Origin: Calditrichaceae bacterium
Lineage (GTDB): Bacteria; Calditrichota; Calditrichia; RBG-13-44-9; J075
Direction: 5' to 3'
Assembly (NCBI GenBank): GCA_013360445.1
Contig: JABWBP010000010.1
Location: forward strand, 1 to 64,000
DNA length: 64,000 nt
The translations under genes and the position numbers were made by a program. How positions within the stretch are numbered: the first letter of the stretch is position 1; every line of letters starts with the position of its first letter. Of the stretch, positions 1 to 7,304 are shown piece by piece. Below the pieces are notes generated by a model. It was given only the letters and a program-made list of their open reading frames with translations. It searched no databases and was not told the origin of the DNA.

Positions 1-95
1 AGCGCCGGGAGAAGGTAAGAGACCTCGATTTAAGCCCTGAAAGGGCGCAATAAGCATACAATTTCAAAACTCGAAAAAAAATGAGCGAACCGGGA
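1..95. other. Left edge, no gene seen
   Basis: No coding region is evident before the repeat array and tmk. The stretch contains a short self-complementary run around 33-46 (AGCCCTGAAAGGGC). Nothing else is recognisable. Confidence 0.4.
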
Positions 96-204
96 GTGAG
101 AAGTTGCAAGTAGCAAGTTAGCAGCCAGAAGTGCTCTTTGCGTCTCTTACTTCGCACTTGCAACTTGCCACTTCTCACTTGTAACTTTCTACCTGCAACT
201 CCTT
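96..204. repeat. Heptad repeat array with inverted arms (word AAGTNNN / ACTTNNN)
   Basis: From 149 to 197 the sequence is seven consecutive 7-nt units, each starting ACTT or ACCT followed by three variable bases (for example ACTTGCA, ACTTGCC, ACTTCTC). Upstream, 96-123 carries the complementary word AAGTNNN in the same 7-nt spacing, so the two arms can pair into a long imperfect hairpin. The array ends about 10 nt before the tmk start codon. It belongs to the window-wide heptad family. Confidence 0.85.
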
Positions 205-214
205 CAACGAAACT

Positions 215-853
215 ATGAAGCAATACAAAAATTTCATCTCTTTCGAGGGGATTGATTTTTCCGGCAAAACCACCCAGTTGGAGCGGTTGGGACGGCGGCT
301 GCGCGAGATCAATTTCCCCTTTCACCTGGTGCGGGAGCCGGGCGGCGCGGCGATTTCGGAAAAAATCCGCGCGATTCTGCTGGATAAAGCCCATGGGGAA
401 ATGCACCCGCGCACGGAAATCCTGCTCTATTCCGCCGCCCGCTCGCAACTGACCCACCAGGCGATTTTGCCGCTCCTGGAGGCCGGGGAATACGTGATCG
501 CGGATCGTTTTTTCGATTCCACCACCGCCTACCAGGGCTACGGCCGCAGCCTGGACATTGCTTTTGTGGAAATTTTGAACCGCTTTGCCACCTCCGGGCT
601 TTTTCCGTACCGCACTTTTTTGATCGACATTTCCCCGGAGGAAGCGCTGCGCCGCCGCAAAGCCGCCGCCCGCCCCAGCGACCGGCTGGAAAACGAGAGC
701 CTGCGTTTTTATCGCGCCATTTGGGAAGCGTACCACGCCCTGGCGGCGCAGGATCCGGCGCGGTTTATCGTCATCCCCGGGGAGCAGCCGGTGGAAATGG
801 TCGCCGCCGCAGTATGGGAGAGGATCGCCGAAATTTGGGATTTGCCGCGATAG
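215..853 (+). CDS. tmk: Thymidylate kinase
   Basis: dTMP kinase phosphorylates dTMP to dTDP with ATP in cytosolic dTTP synthesis. The 212-aa length is typical of the family. The P-loop lies at residues 10-20 (FEGIDFSGKTT), with the glycine-aspartate of the usual GxDGxGKT pattern followed by F-S instead of G-A. The DR-type substrate motif with ADRFFDSTTAYQGYGR is near residues 92-108, and an arginine-rich LID region (LRRRKAAARPSDR) follows near 146. No strong Shine-Dalgarno sequence precedes the ATG; the heptad array lies immediately upstream. The gene is convergent with the lipid kinase downstream. Identification is secure, the start reasonably so. Confidence 0.95.
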   Translation: MKQYKNFISFEGIDFSGKTTQLERLGRRLREINFPFHLVREPGGAAISEKIRAILLDKAHGEMHPRTEILLYSAARSQLTHQAILPLLEAGEYVIADRFFDSTTAYQGYGRSLDIAFVEILNRFATSGLFPYRTFLIDISPEEALRRRKAAARPSDRLENESLRFYRAIWEAYHALAAQDPARFIVIPGEQPVEMVAAAVWERIAEIWDLPR

Positions 854-973
854 CGCCGGCGCCCGGCGGCTTCGGGGGTAGCGGCAAGGCGCGCAAGCTC
901 TCCTCAGCGCTGACGATCCGGCAGGCGCGCCGCAAACATGGGGGAGGGCAGCGGGCTTATTTTGCCGTATCGC

Positions 974-1861
974 TCAGGCGGTTTTTCCTAACGCTAATTT
1001 CAATTTCCCGGGGAGGACTTCCACGGTGAGCAGGGTATTGTCAGGGTGGGGATCGCCGTCGGTGTGAATGGGGCCTTCGTGCGAGCGGCGGATGACCGCT
1101 TTGCTGACCTGGTAAATCTCCATTTCCGGCAGCTGGTCGATCCGCCCGTCGAACAGTTTGGGAAGGTGAACGAGCGCCCGGCCAAGCGTTAGCGGGCTGA
1201 GGATGCACAGGTCGATCAGCCCGTCGTCCGGGCGGGCGTTGGGGGCGATGGTGGCGTTGACGCCGAATTCCGGCAGGTTGGCGAAGCTGAGCAGCAGGGG
1301 ACTGCGGCGGATTTCCCGGCCATTCAGCAATATATCCACCGGTTGGGGTCGATACCGGAAGAATTCTTTTACCCCGATCACAAAATAGGGAAAGAATCCC
1401 CGCATTTGGGAATAATGGAAGCGGTCGCTGATGACGGCGTCCAACCCCAGCCCGGCGACGTTGAAAAAGTAGTAGTCGTTGATTCTCCCCGCGTCGATCT
1501 GCCGGAAGACCGGCTCCCGCAAGGCGGCGATGGCGGTGCGGTGGTCCAGGGGAATGCCCATGTTGCGGGCAAAGCCGTTGCCGGAGCCGGCGGGAATCAC
1601 GCCCAGGGCGGTGGGGGTTCCGACCAGCCCCCGGGCGACTTCATTGATCGTGCCGTCGCCCCCGGCGGCCACCACCATATCCGCCCCGCGGGCGGCGGCC
1701 TCCCGGGCCAGCTCGGCGCCATGTCCCCGCCGGCTGGTCTTCACAACCTGGTATTCCACGCCGCTGTCCCGCCACAATTGCTCGATCCACTGTACAATTT
1801 TATCGGGATCGCGGTTGATCCCGAAAATCGGGTTGACGACAAAGAGAACTTTCTTGAGCAT
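974..1861 (-). CDS. Diacylglycerol kinase family lipid kinase (YegS/BmrU type)
   Basis: This 295-aa protein has the DAGK catalytic domain: a nucleotide-binding GGDGTINEVARGL motif near residues 66-78 and an ATP-contacting GSGNGFARN motif near 92-100. The N-terminal VVNPIFGINRD segment replaces the usual NPxxG. Family members phosphorylate diacylglycerol or related lipids at the inner face of the membrane; the actual lipid cannot be read from the sequence. The C-terminal half has the beta-sandwich pattern with HTDGDPHP (the conserved DGE/DGD motif). It is monocistronic and convergent with tmk. A weak AGGCG is the only ribosome-binding signal, so the start is likely but not certain. Confidence 0.9.
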   Translation of the reverse strand: MLKKVLFVVNPIFGINRDPDKIVQWIEQLWRDSGVEYQVVKTSRRGHGAELAREAAARGADMVVAAGGDGTINEVARGLVGTPTALGVIPAGSGNGFARNMGIPLDHRTAIAALREPVFRQIDAGRINDYYFFNVAGLGLDAVISDRFHYSQMRGFFPYFVIGVKEFFRYRPQPVDILLNGREIRRSPLLLSFANLPEFGVNATIAPNARPDDGLIDLCILSPLTLGRALVHLPKLFDGRIDQLPEMEIYQVSKAVIRRSHEGPIHTDGDPHPDNTLLTVEVLPGKLKLALGKTA

Positions 1862-1985
1862 AAAAAGCGCCTGAAATTAGGCTGAAAAGTAAAATTATAT
1901 GGCTGGATGGTTAAATTGCCATTGCGGCCTACAACCATTTAACCTGTACGATCACCTGACCTTTCCCAAAGGGATGGCTTTGCCA

Positions 1986-2158
1986 TGAGAATTTTCGGGG
2001 AATGCGCGGTTTCAGCGCCCCTGTGACCTCACCCAACCCCACCCCAACCCTCCCCTTCCCTCTCCTGTAGGAGGGAAGGGGAGGGTGGCGCGAAGCGCCG
2101 GGAGGGGATGGGTGAGGTCACATGCGGCAAGGGGAACGCCCAGCACCGAAAATTCTCA
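1986..2158. repeat. Nested palindromic intergenic element (173 nt)
   Basis: Three pairs of inverted arms are nested. The outer pair is TGAGAATTTTCGG at 1986-1998 and its complement at 2146-2158. The middle pair is TGTGACCTCACCCA at 2022-2035 and its complement at 2109-2122. The inner perfect 16-bp stem is at 2047-2062 and 2071-2086 with an 8-nt loop. The element fills the gap between the divergent start of the lipid kinase and the 3' end of miaA. No ORF is inside. It looks like a REP/MITE-type palindrome; the arms are C- or G-rich and strand-asymmetric. Confidence 0.85.
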
Positions 2159-2160
2159 AA

Positions 2161-3105
2161 TTAACAATTTAACTCCCTACTCAGCCATTTAGCCAACACC
2201 CGCTCCGCCGGCGCGGAAAGGCCTTCCTCCCCCCCGGTTTCGATCCAGTGCACGTTTTTCTCCGCGCGGAACCAGGTCATTTGCCGCTTGGCGTAGCGCC
2301 GGGTATTGCGTTTCACCAACTCCTTGCAGGTGAACAGGTCGATCTCCCCGCGCAGGTACGCAATCACCTCTTTGTAACCGACCGAATTCAGGGCGTTCGA
2401 TTCCGGGGAAAATCCCCGCTCCAGGATGCCCCGCACTTCCGCCGCCAGCCCCTGCTCGAACATCTCTTCTACCCGCCGGTTCAGCCGGGCGTAGAGGGTT
2501 TTGCGCTCCACCGCCAGCCCGATTTTCAGCGCCGCGAAGGAGGCGGGGTCGGGGCTGGCTTGCTGGATTTGGCTCATGGGGGTTCCGGAAGCGTAATACA
2601 CTTCCAAAAAGCGGATCACCCGCCGGGCGTTGCGGGGATGGATTTTTTCCGCCCCCGCCGGATCCACCCGCTGCAGTTCCGCGTAGAGCGGTTCGATTCC
2701 CTCCCGCTCCAGGCGCCGCTCCAATTCCGCCCGGATCGCCGGGTCTTTTACGTCCTCTTTGAAAAAACCCTCCAAAAGCGCCCGAATATAAAGCCCCGAT
2801 CCCCCTACCACCAACGGTAATTTTTTGCGCTGAAAAATCTGTTCGACCACTTCCCGCGCGGCGCGGGCGTATTCACCGGCGCTAAAATCCTGATCGGGGT
2901 TCAGAATGTCAACAAAATGATGCGGAATCTTTCGCAGCAGCGCCGCAGGCGGCTTGGCCGTCCCTATATCCATGAAGCGGTAGATTTGCCGGGAATCCGC
3001 GGAGACGATTTCCGCGGGAATTTTCCCGGCAATCGCCTCCGAAAGCGCGGTTTTCCCCGAACCGGTGGGGCCGAGTATCACTAAAACGGGGGGTTTTGTG
3101 GCCAT
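2161..3105 (-). CDS. miaA: tRNA dimethylallyltransferase
   Basis: MiaA transfers a dimethylallyl group to N6 of adenosine 37 in tRNAs that read codons starting with U. The P-loop is near the N-terminus (LGPTGSGKTALS, residues 9-20), followed by VSADSRQIYRFMDIGTAKP, the family's substrate-contacting motif, near residues 35-53, and by HHFVDI and GGSGLYIRALL. The length from ATG 3105 is 314 aa, normal for MiaA. A longer frame from 3129 adds MTSNDAQP, but those codons are made of the AATGAC repeat array upstream and are not conserved family sequence, so 3105 was chosen. Neither start has a clear Shine-Dalgarno. mutL lies upstream on the same strand, separated by the repeat array; mutL-miaA adjacency is common in bacteria. 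Confidence 0.95.
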   Translation of the reverse strand: MATKPPVLVILGPTGSGKTALSEAIAGKIPAEIVSADSRQIYRFMDIGTAKPPAALLRKIPHHFVDILNPDQDFSAGEYARAAREVVEQIFQRKKLPLVVGGSGLYIRALLEGFFKEDVKDPAIRAELERRLEREGIEPLYAELQRVDPAGAEKIHPRNARRVIRFLEVYYASGTPMSQIQQASPDPASFAALKIGLAVERKTLYARLNRRVEEMFEQGLAAEVRGILERGFSPESNALNSVGYKEVIAYLRGEIDLFTCKELVKRNTRRYAKRQMTWFRAEKNVHWIETGGEEGLSAPAERVLAKWLSRELNC

Positions 3106-3381
3106 TGGCTGCGCGTCATTAGAAGTCATTGGTTGTCATTTGCTTGCCAGTTGGCTTCGCCGTCATTTGCGCTTCGCGCGTCATTGGTCTGCGCCGTCAT
3201 TGGGTGTCATTGGCCTGCCCCATGGCGAAGCCCCAATGACGCGCGAAGCGCAAATGACAACCCATGACGGGCCAGCCCCCAATGACGCCGAAGGCAAATG
3301 ACCACCCATGACGGCGCAGCCCAATGACGCCGAAGGTAAATGACAATAAATGGCGGGCGAAGCCCGACTGACGCGAAGCAA
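3106..3381. repeat. AATGAC/GTCATT inverted repeat array
   Basis: Seven copies of GTCATT occur between 3116 and 3216, and at least six copies of AATGAC plus two of CATGAC between 3233 and 3342. The array therefore reverses orientation around 3222-3230. Between the copies are short GC-rich hairpin words such as GCTTCGC and GCGAAGC. It fills the whole space between mutL and miaA and runs into the alternative N-terminus of miaA. The same word occurs again at 46731-46815 upstream of holB. Confidence 0.85.
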
Positions 3382-5229
3382 TCAAATGCGCTTGAATTTC
3401 CTATCCAGCTCTTCCAGATCGAGGGTAACGATTACCGGGCGGCCGTGGGGGCAGAAATAGGGTTCTTTTGTAGCAAATAACTGATTCACCAGGGAACTCA
3501 TCGCCTCCACGCCTAACTTCTCGCCGGATTTGATGGCGTTTTTGCAGGCAAAGGCGGCGGCGATCTTCTCGTGCGCGGCCATCTTGCTGCCTTCGTTCTC
3601 GCGGTAAAAATCGATGATTTCGATTAAAATCCGCGCCTCTTTCCCCACCTTCACGCCCACCGGCACGGCTTCGATCATCACCGTGCGCCCGCTCAGCTCG
3701 GTAATCCCGAAGCCGATCTTGTGCAGCCAATCCTTGATGTCGCTGTAAACCAGGTAATCTTCTAACGCCAGTTCCAGGGTCTGGGGAAAGAGCAGTTGCT
3801 GGGAGGGCGCGTTGCGTTCATTGCCCAGATAGCGCAGAATTTCTTCATAGAGAATGCGCTCGTGGGCGACGTGCTGATCGATGATCACCAGCCCGCTTTT
3901 GATCTGGGAAATGATGTAGCGATTGTGCACCTGCCAGAAGATCGCCTGGGAGGTTTGCGGGAGATTATCCGCCCCGTCGCGGCTCTTCTCCGGTGAGGGG
4001 GCGGGGGCGGGAAGCGATTCGTAGCGGAAGGCCATCTGGGCGGCATCTTTGGGCGATTTCGCGGCGCCGCCCCCCGTCGGCTGGCCGGGCGCGCGCTCCG
4101 GCGGCGGAAACGGTTCATCGCCGGAGAGCGGGGGCCGGGGAAAGGTTATCCCGGGGGAGAATTGGCGCTGGATTTCCTCCCGCTGCGCTTCCGGGGAATG
4201 CTCCCTTTCCGCGCCGGCCCTGAGGGCGAAGCCGGGAATGATCTCCTTCGATTGGATGGCTTTGCGCACCGCGGAGAGGAAAAGGTGGTAAATTACCCGC
4301 TCGTTGGCAAAGCGCACCTCCATTTTGGTGGGATGCACGTTCACGTCCACGAACTGGGGAGGAATGTGCAGGAACATAATGAACTGGGGATAGCGGGAGC
4401 GCTCGATCAAGTTCCCGTAGCCCTGGAAAATAGCGTGGGCAAGGTTGCGATTGATGATGGCGCGGCGATTCAAATAAATAAACTGGTTGGCGCTGTTGCC
4501 CCGGGCCTGGTCGGGGCGGCAGACGTAGCCTTCCAAAACCATCTCGTTCAGCTCCTCGCGCACGTAGGCCAGCCCGTCGTAAAATTTCTGGTCGAATACC
4601 CGGATGATGCGCTCATCCTGGCTGGCCGGGGGCAGGTTCAACAACTCTTCCCCGTTATGGATGAAGCTGAAATGGATTTCCGGGTAAGCGAGGAAAAACC
4701 GTTTCAGTTCTTTGAGGATGTGATTCAGTTCCGTGGTATCCGCGCGCAGGAAATTCCGCCGCGCCGGGGTATTGTAGAACAGGTTCTTCACCGTGATGGT
4801 GGTGCCGGGCTTGAGGGCCAGTTTTTCCCTGGCGGCCACGCTTCCCCCTTCTAATTTCAGCAGAACGCCCACGTCGCTGCCGCGGGGGCAGGTTTTCACT
4901 TCCAGGCGGGAGACCGAGGCGATGCTGGGCAGGGCTTCCCCGCGGAATCCCAGGGTAAGGATGCGGTCGAGGTCGCGAACATCGGCGATTTTGCTGGTAG
5001 CATGGCGCTGGAAGGCCAACTCCGCGTCTTCCTCGTCCATCCCTGCCCCGTTGTCGATTACCTGGATAAGCTCCTTGCCGGCCTGGCCGATCACCACGGT
5101 AATCTGGCCGGCTTCCGCATCGATGGCGTTTTCCACCAGCTCTTTCACCACCGAGGCGGGGCGGTCCACCACCTCCCCGGCGGCGATTTTATTGGCAATA
5201 TTGGACGGCAGAACTTTGATTTTCGGCAT
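3382..5229 (-). CDS. mutL: DNA mismatch repair protein MutL (endonuclease type)
   Basis: MutL couples mismatch recognition by MutS to strand removal. The N-terminal GHKL ATPase carries the family signature IANKIAAGEVVDRPASVV, VENAIDA, DNGAGM and FRGEALPSI. A proline-rich linker of about 90 residues follows. The C-terminal dimerisation domain contains the metal-binding endonuclease motifs DQHVAHER, ACKNAIKSGEKL and CPHGRPV, so this is the nicking type found in most bacteria without MutH. The longest frame starts at 5307, but MPKIKVLPSNIANKIAAGE at 5229 matches the conserved MutL N-terminus (615 aa), and the 26 residues before it look like leader sequence. miaA is downstream on the same strand. 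Confidence 0.96.
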   Translation of the reverse strand: MPKIKVLPSNIANKIAAGEVVDRPASVVKELVENAIDAEAGQITVVIGQAGKELIQVIDNGAGMDEEDAELAFQRHATSKIADVRDLDRILTLGFRGEALPSIASVSRLEVKTCPRGSDVGVLLKLEGGSVAAREKLALKPGTTITVKNLFYNTPARRNFLRADTTELNHILKELKRFFLAYPEIHFSFIHNGEELLNLPPASQDERIIRVFDQKFYDGLAYVREELNEMVLEGYVCRPDQARGNSANQFIYLNRRAIINRNLAHAIFQGYGNLIERSRYPQFIMFLHIPPQFVDVNVHPTKMEVRFANERVIYHLFLSAVRKAIQSKEIIPGFALRAGAEREHSPEAQREEIQRQFSPGITFPRPPLSGDEPFPPPERAPGQPTGGGAAKSPKDAAQMAFRYESLPAPAPSPEKSRDGADNLPQTSQAIFWQVHNRYIISQIKSGLVIIDQHVAHERILYEEILRYLGNERNAPSQQLLFPQTLELALEDYLVYSDIKDWLHKIGFGITELSGRTVMIEAVPVGVKVGKEARILIEIIDFYRENEGSKMAAHEKIAAAFACKNAIKSGEKLGVEAMSSLVNQLFATKEPYFCPHGRPVIVTLDLEELDRKFKRI

Positions 5230-5361
5230 AACCTGGCAAAAACCCCTTTTTGAGACATTCAACGGTGCAATATAACCAGGCGGCGCAGGGCTATCAAGCG
5301 CCAACAAGCAAATTCCGGAAGCGGAGGTTGCCGGGGCGCGGTTCTTTTGGGGTAACGTATT
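5230..5361. other. mutL upstream region
   Basis: Short non-coding leader upstream of mutL. No clear promoter can be assigned. It runs into the inverted-repeat elements that occupy the rest of the mutL-DUF4870 gap. Confidence 0.3.
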
Positions 5362-5571
5362 TAGTTCTACTTTAAGACTTTGAGGGAAAAATGCCAGAGT
5401 GGAAACTTAACCAGGTTTTGACATCCCCTGTTCGGCTGAGCCCTTCGACAAGCTCAGGAGAGCCTCACGACGAAGCCCTGTCCCCCCTTCAAAGGGGGGC
5501 AAGGGGGGATGTTAAAGACTGTATGAATCTTCACTTTTGCGCTTTCATATCAAAGTCTTAAAGTAGAATTA
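5362..5571. repeat. Inverted-repeat element 1 (22-bp terminal arms)
   Basis: The left arm TAGTTCTACTTTAAGACTTT begins at 5362 and continues to 5383. The right arm at 5550-5571 is its reverse complement except for one base near the end. The 166-nt interior has no ORF and contains the frequent intergenic word CTTCGACAAGCTCAGG (near 5444-5459) and a C-run/G-run pair. The size and terminal inverted repeats resemble a non-autonomous mobile element, but no target-site duplication was identified. Confidence 0.75.
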
Positions 5572-5713
5572 GAGCCTATCCGAAAACCCTCACCCCGCCA
5601 GCGGTGAACCGCCAGGCTAAGAGATGCAAGGCGACTGAAGTCGCCTTAAGGCGGCTTACACCTCGTAGCGGTGGGATTCATCCCACCGCAGATAAGGTTT
5701 TCGGATAGGCTCT
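5571..5713. repeat. Inverted-repeat element 2 (18-bp terminal arms)
   Basis: The left arm AGAGCCTATCCGAAAACC at 5571-5588 is a perfect reverse complement of 5696-5713. The interior holds two further perfect hairpins: GGCGACTGAAGTCGCC near 5630-5645 and GCGGTGGG/CCCACCGC near 5668-5689. It begins on the last base of element 1, so the two elements are back to back. Confidence 0.8.
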
Positions 5714-5715
5714 TA

Positions 5716-5748
5716 ACCCTCCCGGAGGCTTAGAACCTCCGGGAGGGT
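5716..5748 (-). terminator. GC-rich hairpin downstream of the DUF4870 gene
   Basis: ACCCTCCCGGAGG pairs perfectly with CCTCCGGGAGGGT around a 7-nt loop. On the minus strand the stem is followed by TTAAGAG, so the U-tract is poor. It could stop transcription from the DUF4870 gene, or it may simply be part of the palindromic elements beside it. Confidence 0.4.
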
Positions 5749-5799
5749 AATCGCTTCTCCAAAGAGTTTTCACCGCAAAGCCGATATGAGCGATCTTCT

Positions 5800-6177
5800 T
5801 TACTTGATAAACCGGATGGTCATGGGATAGCGATAGCGCGCCCCGTCGTAGGCGTTCACCGCGGCAATGATGGTAATGATGATTTCGAACAGCACCAGTG
5901 CGATCGCCAGCGCAATTCCGATCACCACGATAATCAGCAAAAGCGCAATGGCCAGGTAAATCATAAAACTGATCTGGAAATTGAGAACTTCTTTTCCCTG
6001 GTCATTCGCCAGCGGGAACTCCTCTTTTTTCATAATCCAGATGAGCAGCGGCGCGATGATGTTCCCAAAGGGAATCACATACCCCGCGAAGGTGCTGAGA
6101 TGGCACAACATCGCCCACATTTTCTCATCGTTGCTGGCTCCGGCCATTTCACCGGGCTGGTTGGTCAGTTCATTCAT
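5800..6177 (-). CDS. DUF4870 domain-containing small membrane protein
   Basis: The 125-aa protein has the DUF4870 (Tic20-like) layout: a short soluble N-terminus with NDEKMWAMLCHLSTFAGYVIP, a first membrane segment leading to NIIAPLLIWIMKKEE, a loop with ANDQGKEVLNFQIS, then two long hydrophobic stretches and a C-terminal AYDGARYRYPMTIRFI. Family members are inner-membrane proteins of unknown function. AAGGA lies 8 nt before the ATG. It follows the 315-aa-protein gene on the same strand with a 53-nt gap containing a heptad repeat, and the two membrane proteins may be co-transcribed. Confidence 0.85.
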   Translation of the reverse strand: MNELTNQPGEMAGASNDEKMWAMLCHLSTFAGYVIPFGNIIAPLLIWIMKKEEFPLANDQGKEVLNFQISFMIYLAIALLLIIVVIGIALAIALVLFEIIITIIAAVNAYDGARYRYPMTIRFIK

Positions 6178-6215
6178 GGTGTGTCCTTCCTGCTTCTGTG
6201 TGAGGGTAGAATTGA

Positions 6216-6254
6216 GGTATAGGGTAAACCCTATACCTTGTACCTTATACCTTC
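6216..6254. repeat. Heptad repeat (word TACCTTN) with palindrome, overlapping a gene end
   Basis: A palindrome GGTATAGGGT/ACCCTATACC at 6216-6237 is followed by three 7-nt units TACCTTG, TACCTTA, TACCTTC (6234-6254). The array contains the stop codon of the 315-aa membrane protein (6231-6233) and encodes its last residues (IRYKV). Confidence 0.7.
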
Positions 6255-7178
6255 AGTTTGCCGGGGCGGAAGCCCGGATTCAACCGTCTCGGGCAGCGGC
6301 GCGGCGGTTTCAACCGGGGGGAGGGTGAGGCGGCGGTACAACTGCGCCTGCCCGGAATAGAGGCCCAGCCGCAGGAAAGCCCGGAATAGCATGAAACCCT
6401 GCTGCCAGAGGAAAAGCGCCAGAATGGCCGCGGCGTTGGGCGCGGAGAGCAGGTTTGCCAGCGGGTTATAAATCAGCAGGCCGAGGATGCCCAACAGCGT
6501 GATCGCAAACGCCAGGGTAAAGGTTCGGCGGAAGTTCTTGAGCGTGAATCGCAGCCCCTCGAAAAGCGCTTTCGCCATGCCCCGGGCGTCGTTTTTCACG
6601 GTATAGATGCGGGCGTAATCGAAAATGATCAGGAACTGGAACAGGGCGTACCAGCGCAGCGCCAGCTCCATCCATTGCGACCAGTAGATCGCGTATTCGT
6701 AAGGATCGTTGCCAAATATCACTCCCCGCAGCCCGCTCACCGCCCATTGCAGGCAGAATAGCGCGCCGAAGACCGGCAATCCCCACAGGAACAGGCGGAA
6801 AAATCGCCCGAAGAAGTGCGCGGAATTGCCCCAGAAGCGCGAGGAGGAATATTTTTCATCGCTCATCAAGGCCGCGTAAGCCCCGCCGGAGAGGAAGAGG
6901 TTCGCCAGGGAGTAGGCGGCGAAGGCGGCCAGCGCCAGCATCAGGGTGGTTCCTCTCAGGGCGGGATTATAGTGCAGGAATTCCAGCAGGAAGTCCATGT
7001 CGATAGGCCCGGCTAATTTCTCACCCATCCGGCTGTCGCCGATGAAATGTCCCAGCACAGCCCGGAACGGCAGGGCTACAATGAGGGCGAAGAAAAGATT
7101 GGCCAGGTAAAAGATCAATATCAGGCGCCGGTTAGCCCACAGGCGCGCGAAACCGGTTTTGAGAGAGGCGAAGACCAT
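6231..7178 (-). CDS. Polytopic membrane protein of unknown function
   Basis: A 315-aa integral membrane protein; I do not recognise a family. It has roughly six hydrophobic segments: near residues 20-42, 78-100, 125-150, 175-198, 222-243 and 250-275. The N-terminus FASLKTGFARLWANRRLILIFYLANLFFA is of the kind seen in uncharacterised FCB inner-membrane proteins that precede DUF4870-like genes. The C-terminal tail after residue 290 is proline-rich, and its last residues are encoded by a heptad repeat. No Shine-Dalgarno is visible and a second repeat (7190-7231) lies just upstream of the ATG. It is downstream of the M1 peptidase gene and upstream of the DUF4870 gene. Confidence 0.75.
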   Translation of the reverse strand: MVFASLKTGFARLWANRRLILIFYLANLFFALIVALPFRAVLGHFIGDSRMGEKLAGPIDMDFLLEFLHYNPALRGTTLMLALAAFAAYSLANLFLSGGAYAALMSDEKYSSSRFWGNSAHFFGRFFRLFLWGLPVFGALFCLQWAVSGLRGVIFGNDPYEYAIYWSQWMELALRWYALFQFLIIFDYARIYTVKNDARGMAKALFEGLRFTLKNFRRTFTLAFAITLLGILGLLIYNPLANLLSAPNAAAILALFLWQQGFMLFRAFLRLGLYSGQAQLYRRLTLPPVETAAPLPETVESGLPPRQTEGIRYKV

Positions 7179-7189
7179 GGGGGCAGTTA

Positions 7190-7272
7190 GTTTCGAGTTT
7201 CGGGTTTTGAGTTTCGAGTTTCGGGTTTTGATCCCGACAAAGACCTGTCCATCCCTGGATAGTTGTCGGGAT
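7190..7272. repeat. Heptad repeat (GTTTNGN), exact 21-bp tandem duplication, plus hairpin
   Basis: Six 7-nt units run from 7190 to 7231: GTTTCGA, GTTTCGG, GTTTTGA, and the same three again, making an exact 2 x 21-bp tandem repeat. An inverted pair ATCCCGACAA/TTGTCGGGAT at about 7231-7241 and 7263-7272 follows. The array lies between the end of the M1 peptidase gene and the start of the next gene on the same strand. Confidence 0.9.
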
Positions 7273-7304
7273 TTCGCCCTCCGGGCTCAAGTTTCGATAG
7301 CGGT

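Noticed and set aside
1343-1885. 180-aa plus-strand frame opposite the lipid kinase
   Set aside because: Shadow of the minus-strand kinase, which has clear motifs in its own frame.
3106-3381. Replication origin or iteron cluster
   Set aside because: There is no DnaA, Rep or parA/parB gene near, no DnaA-box cluster was recognised, and the same words recur at another gene junction.
5362-5713. Insertion sequence
   Set aside because: Terminal inverted repeats are present, but there is no transposase frame and no visible target-site duplication; it was kept as an unclassified inverted-repeat element.
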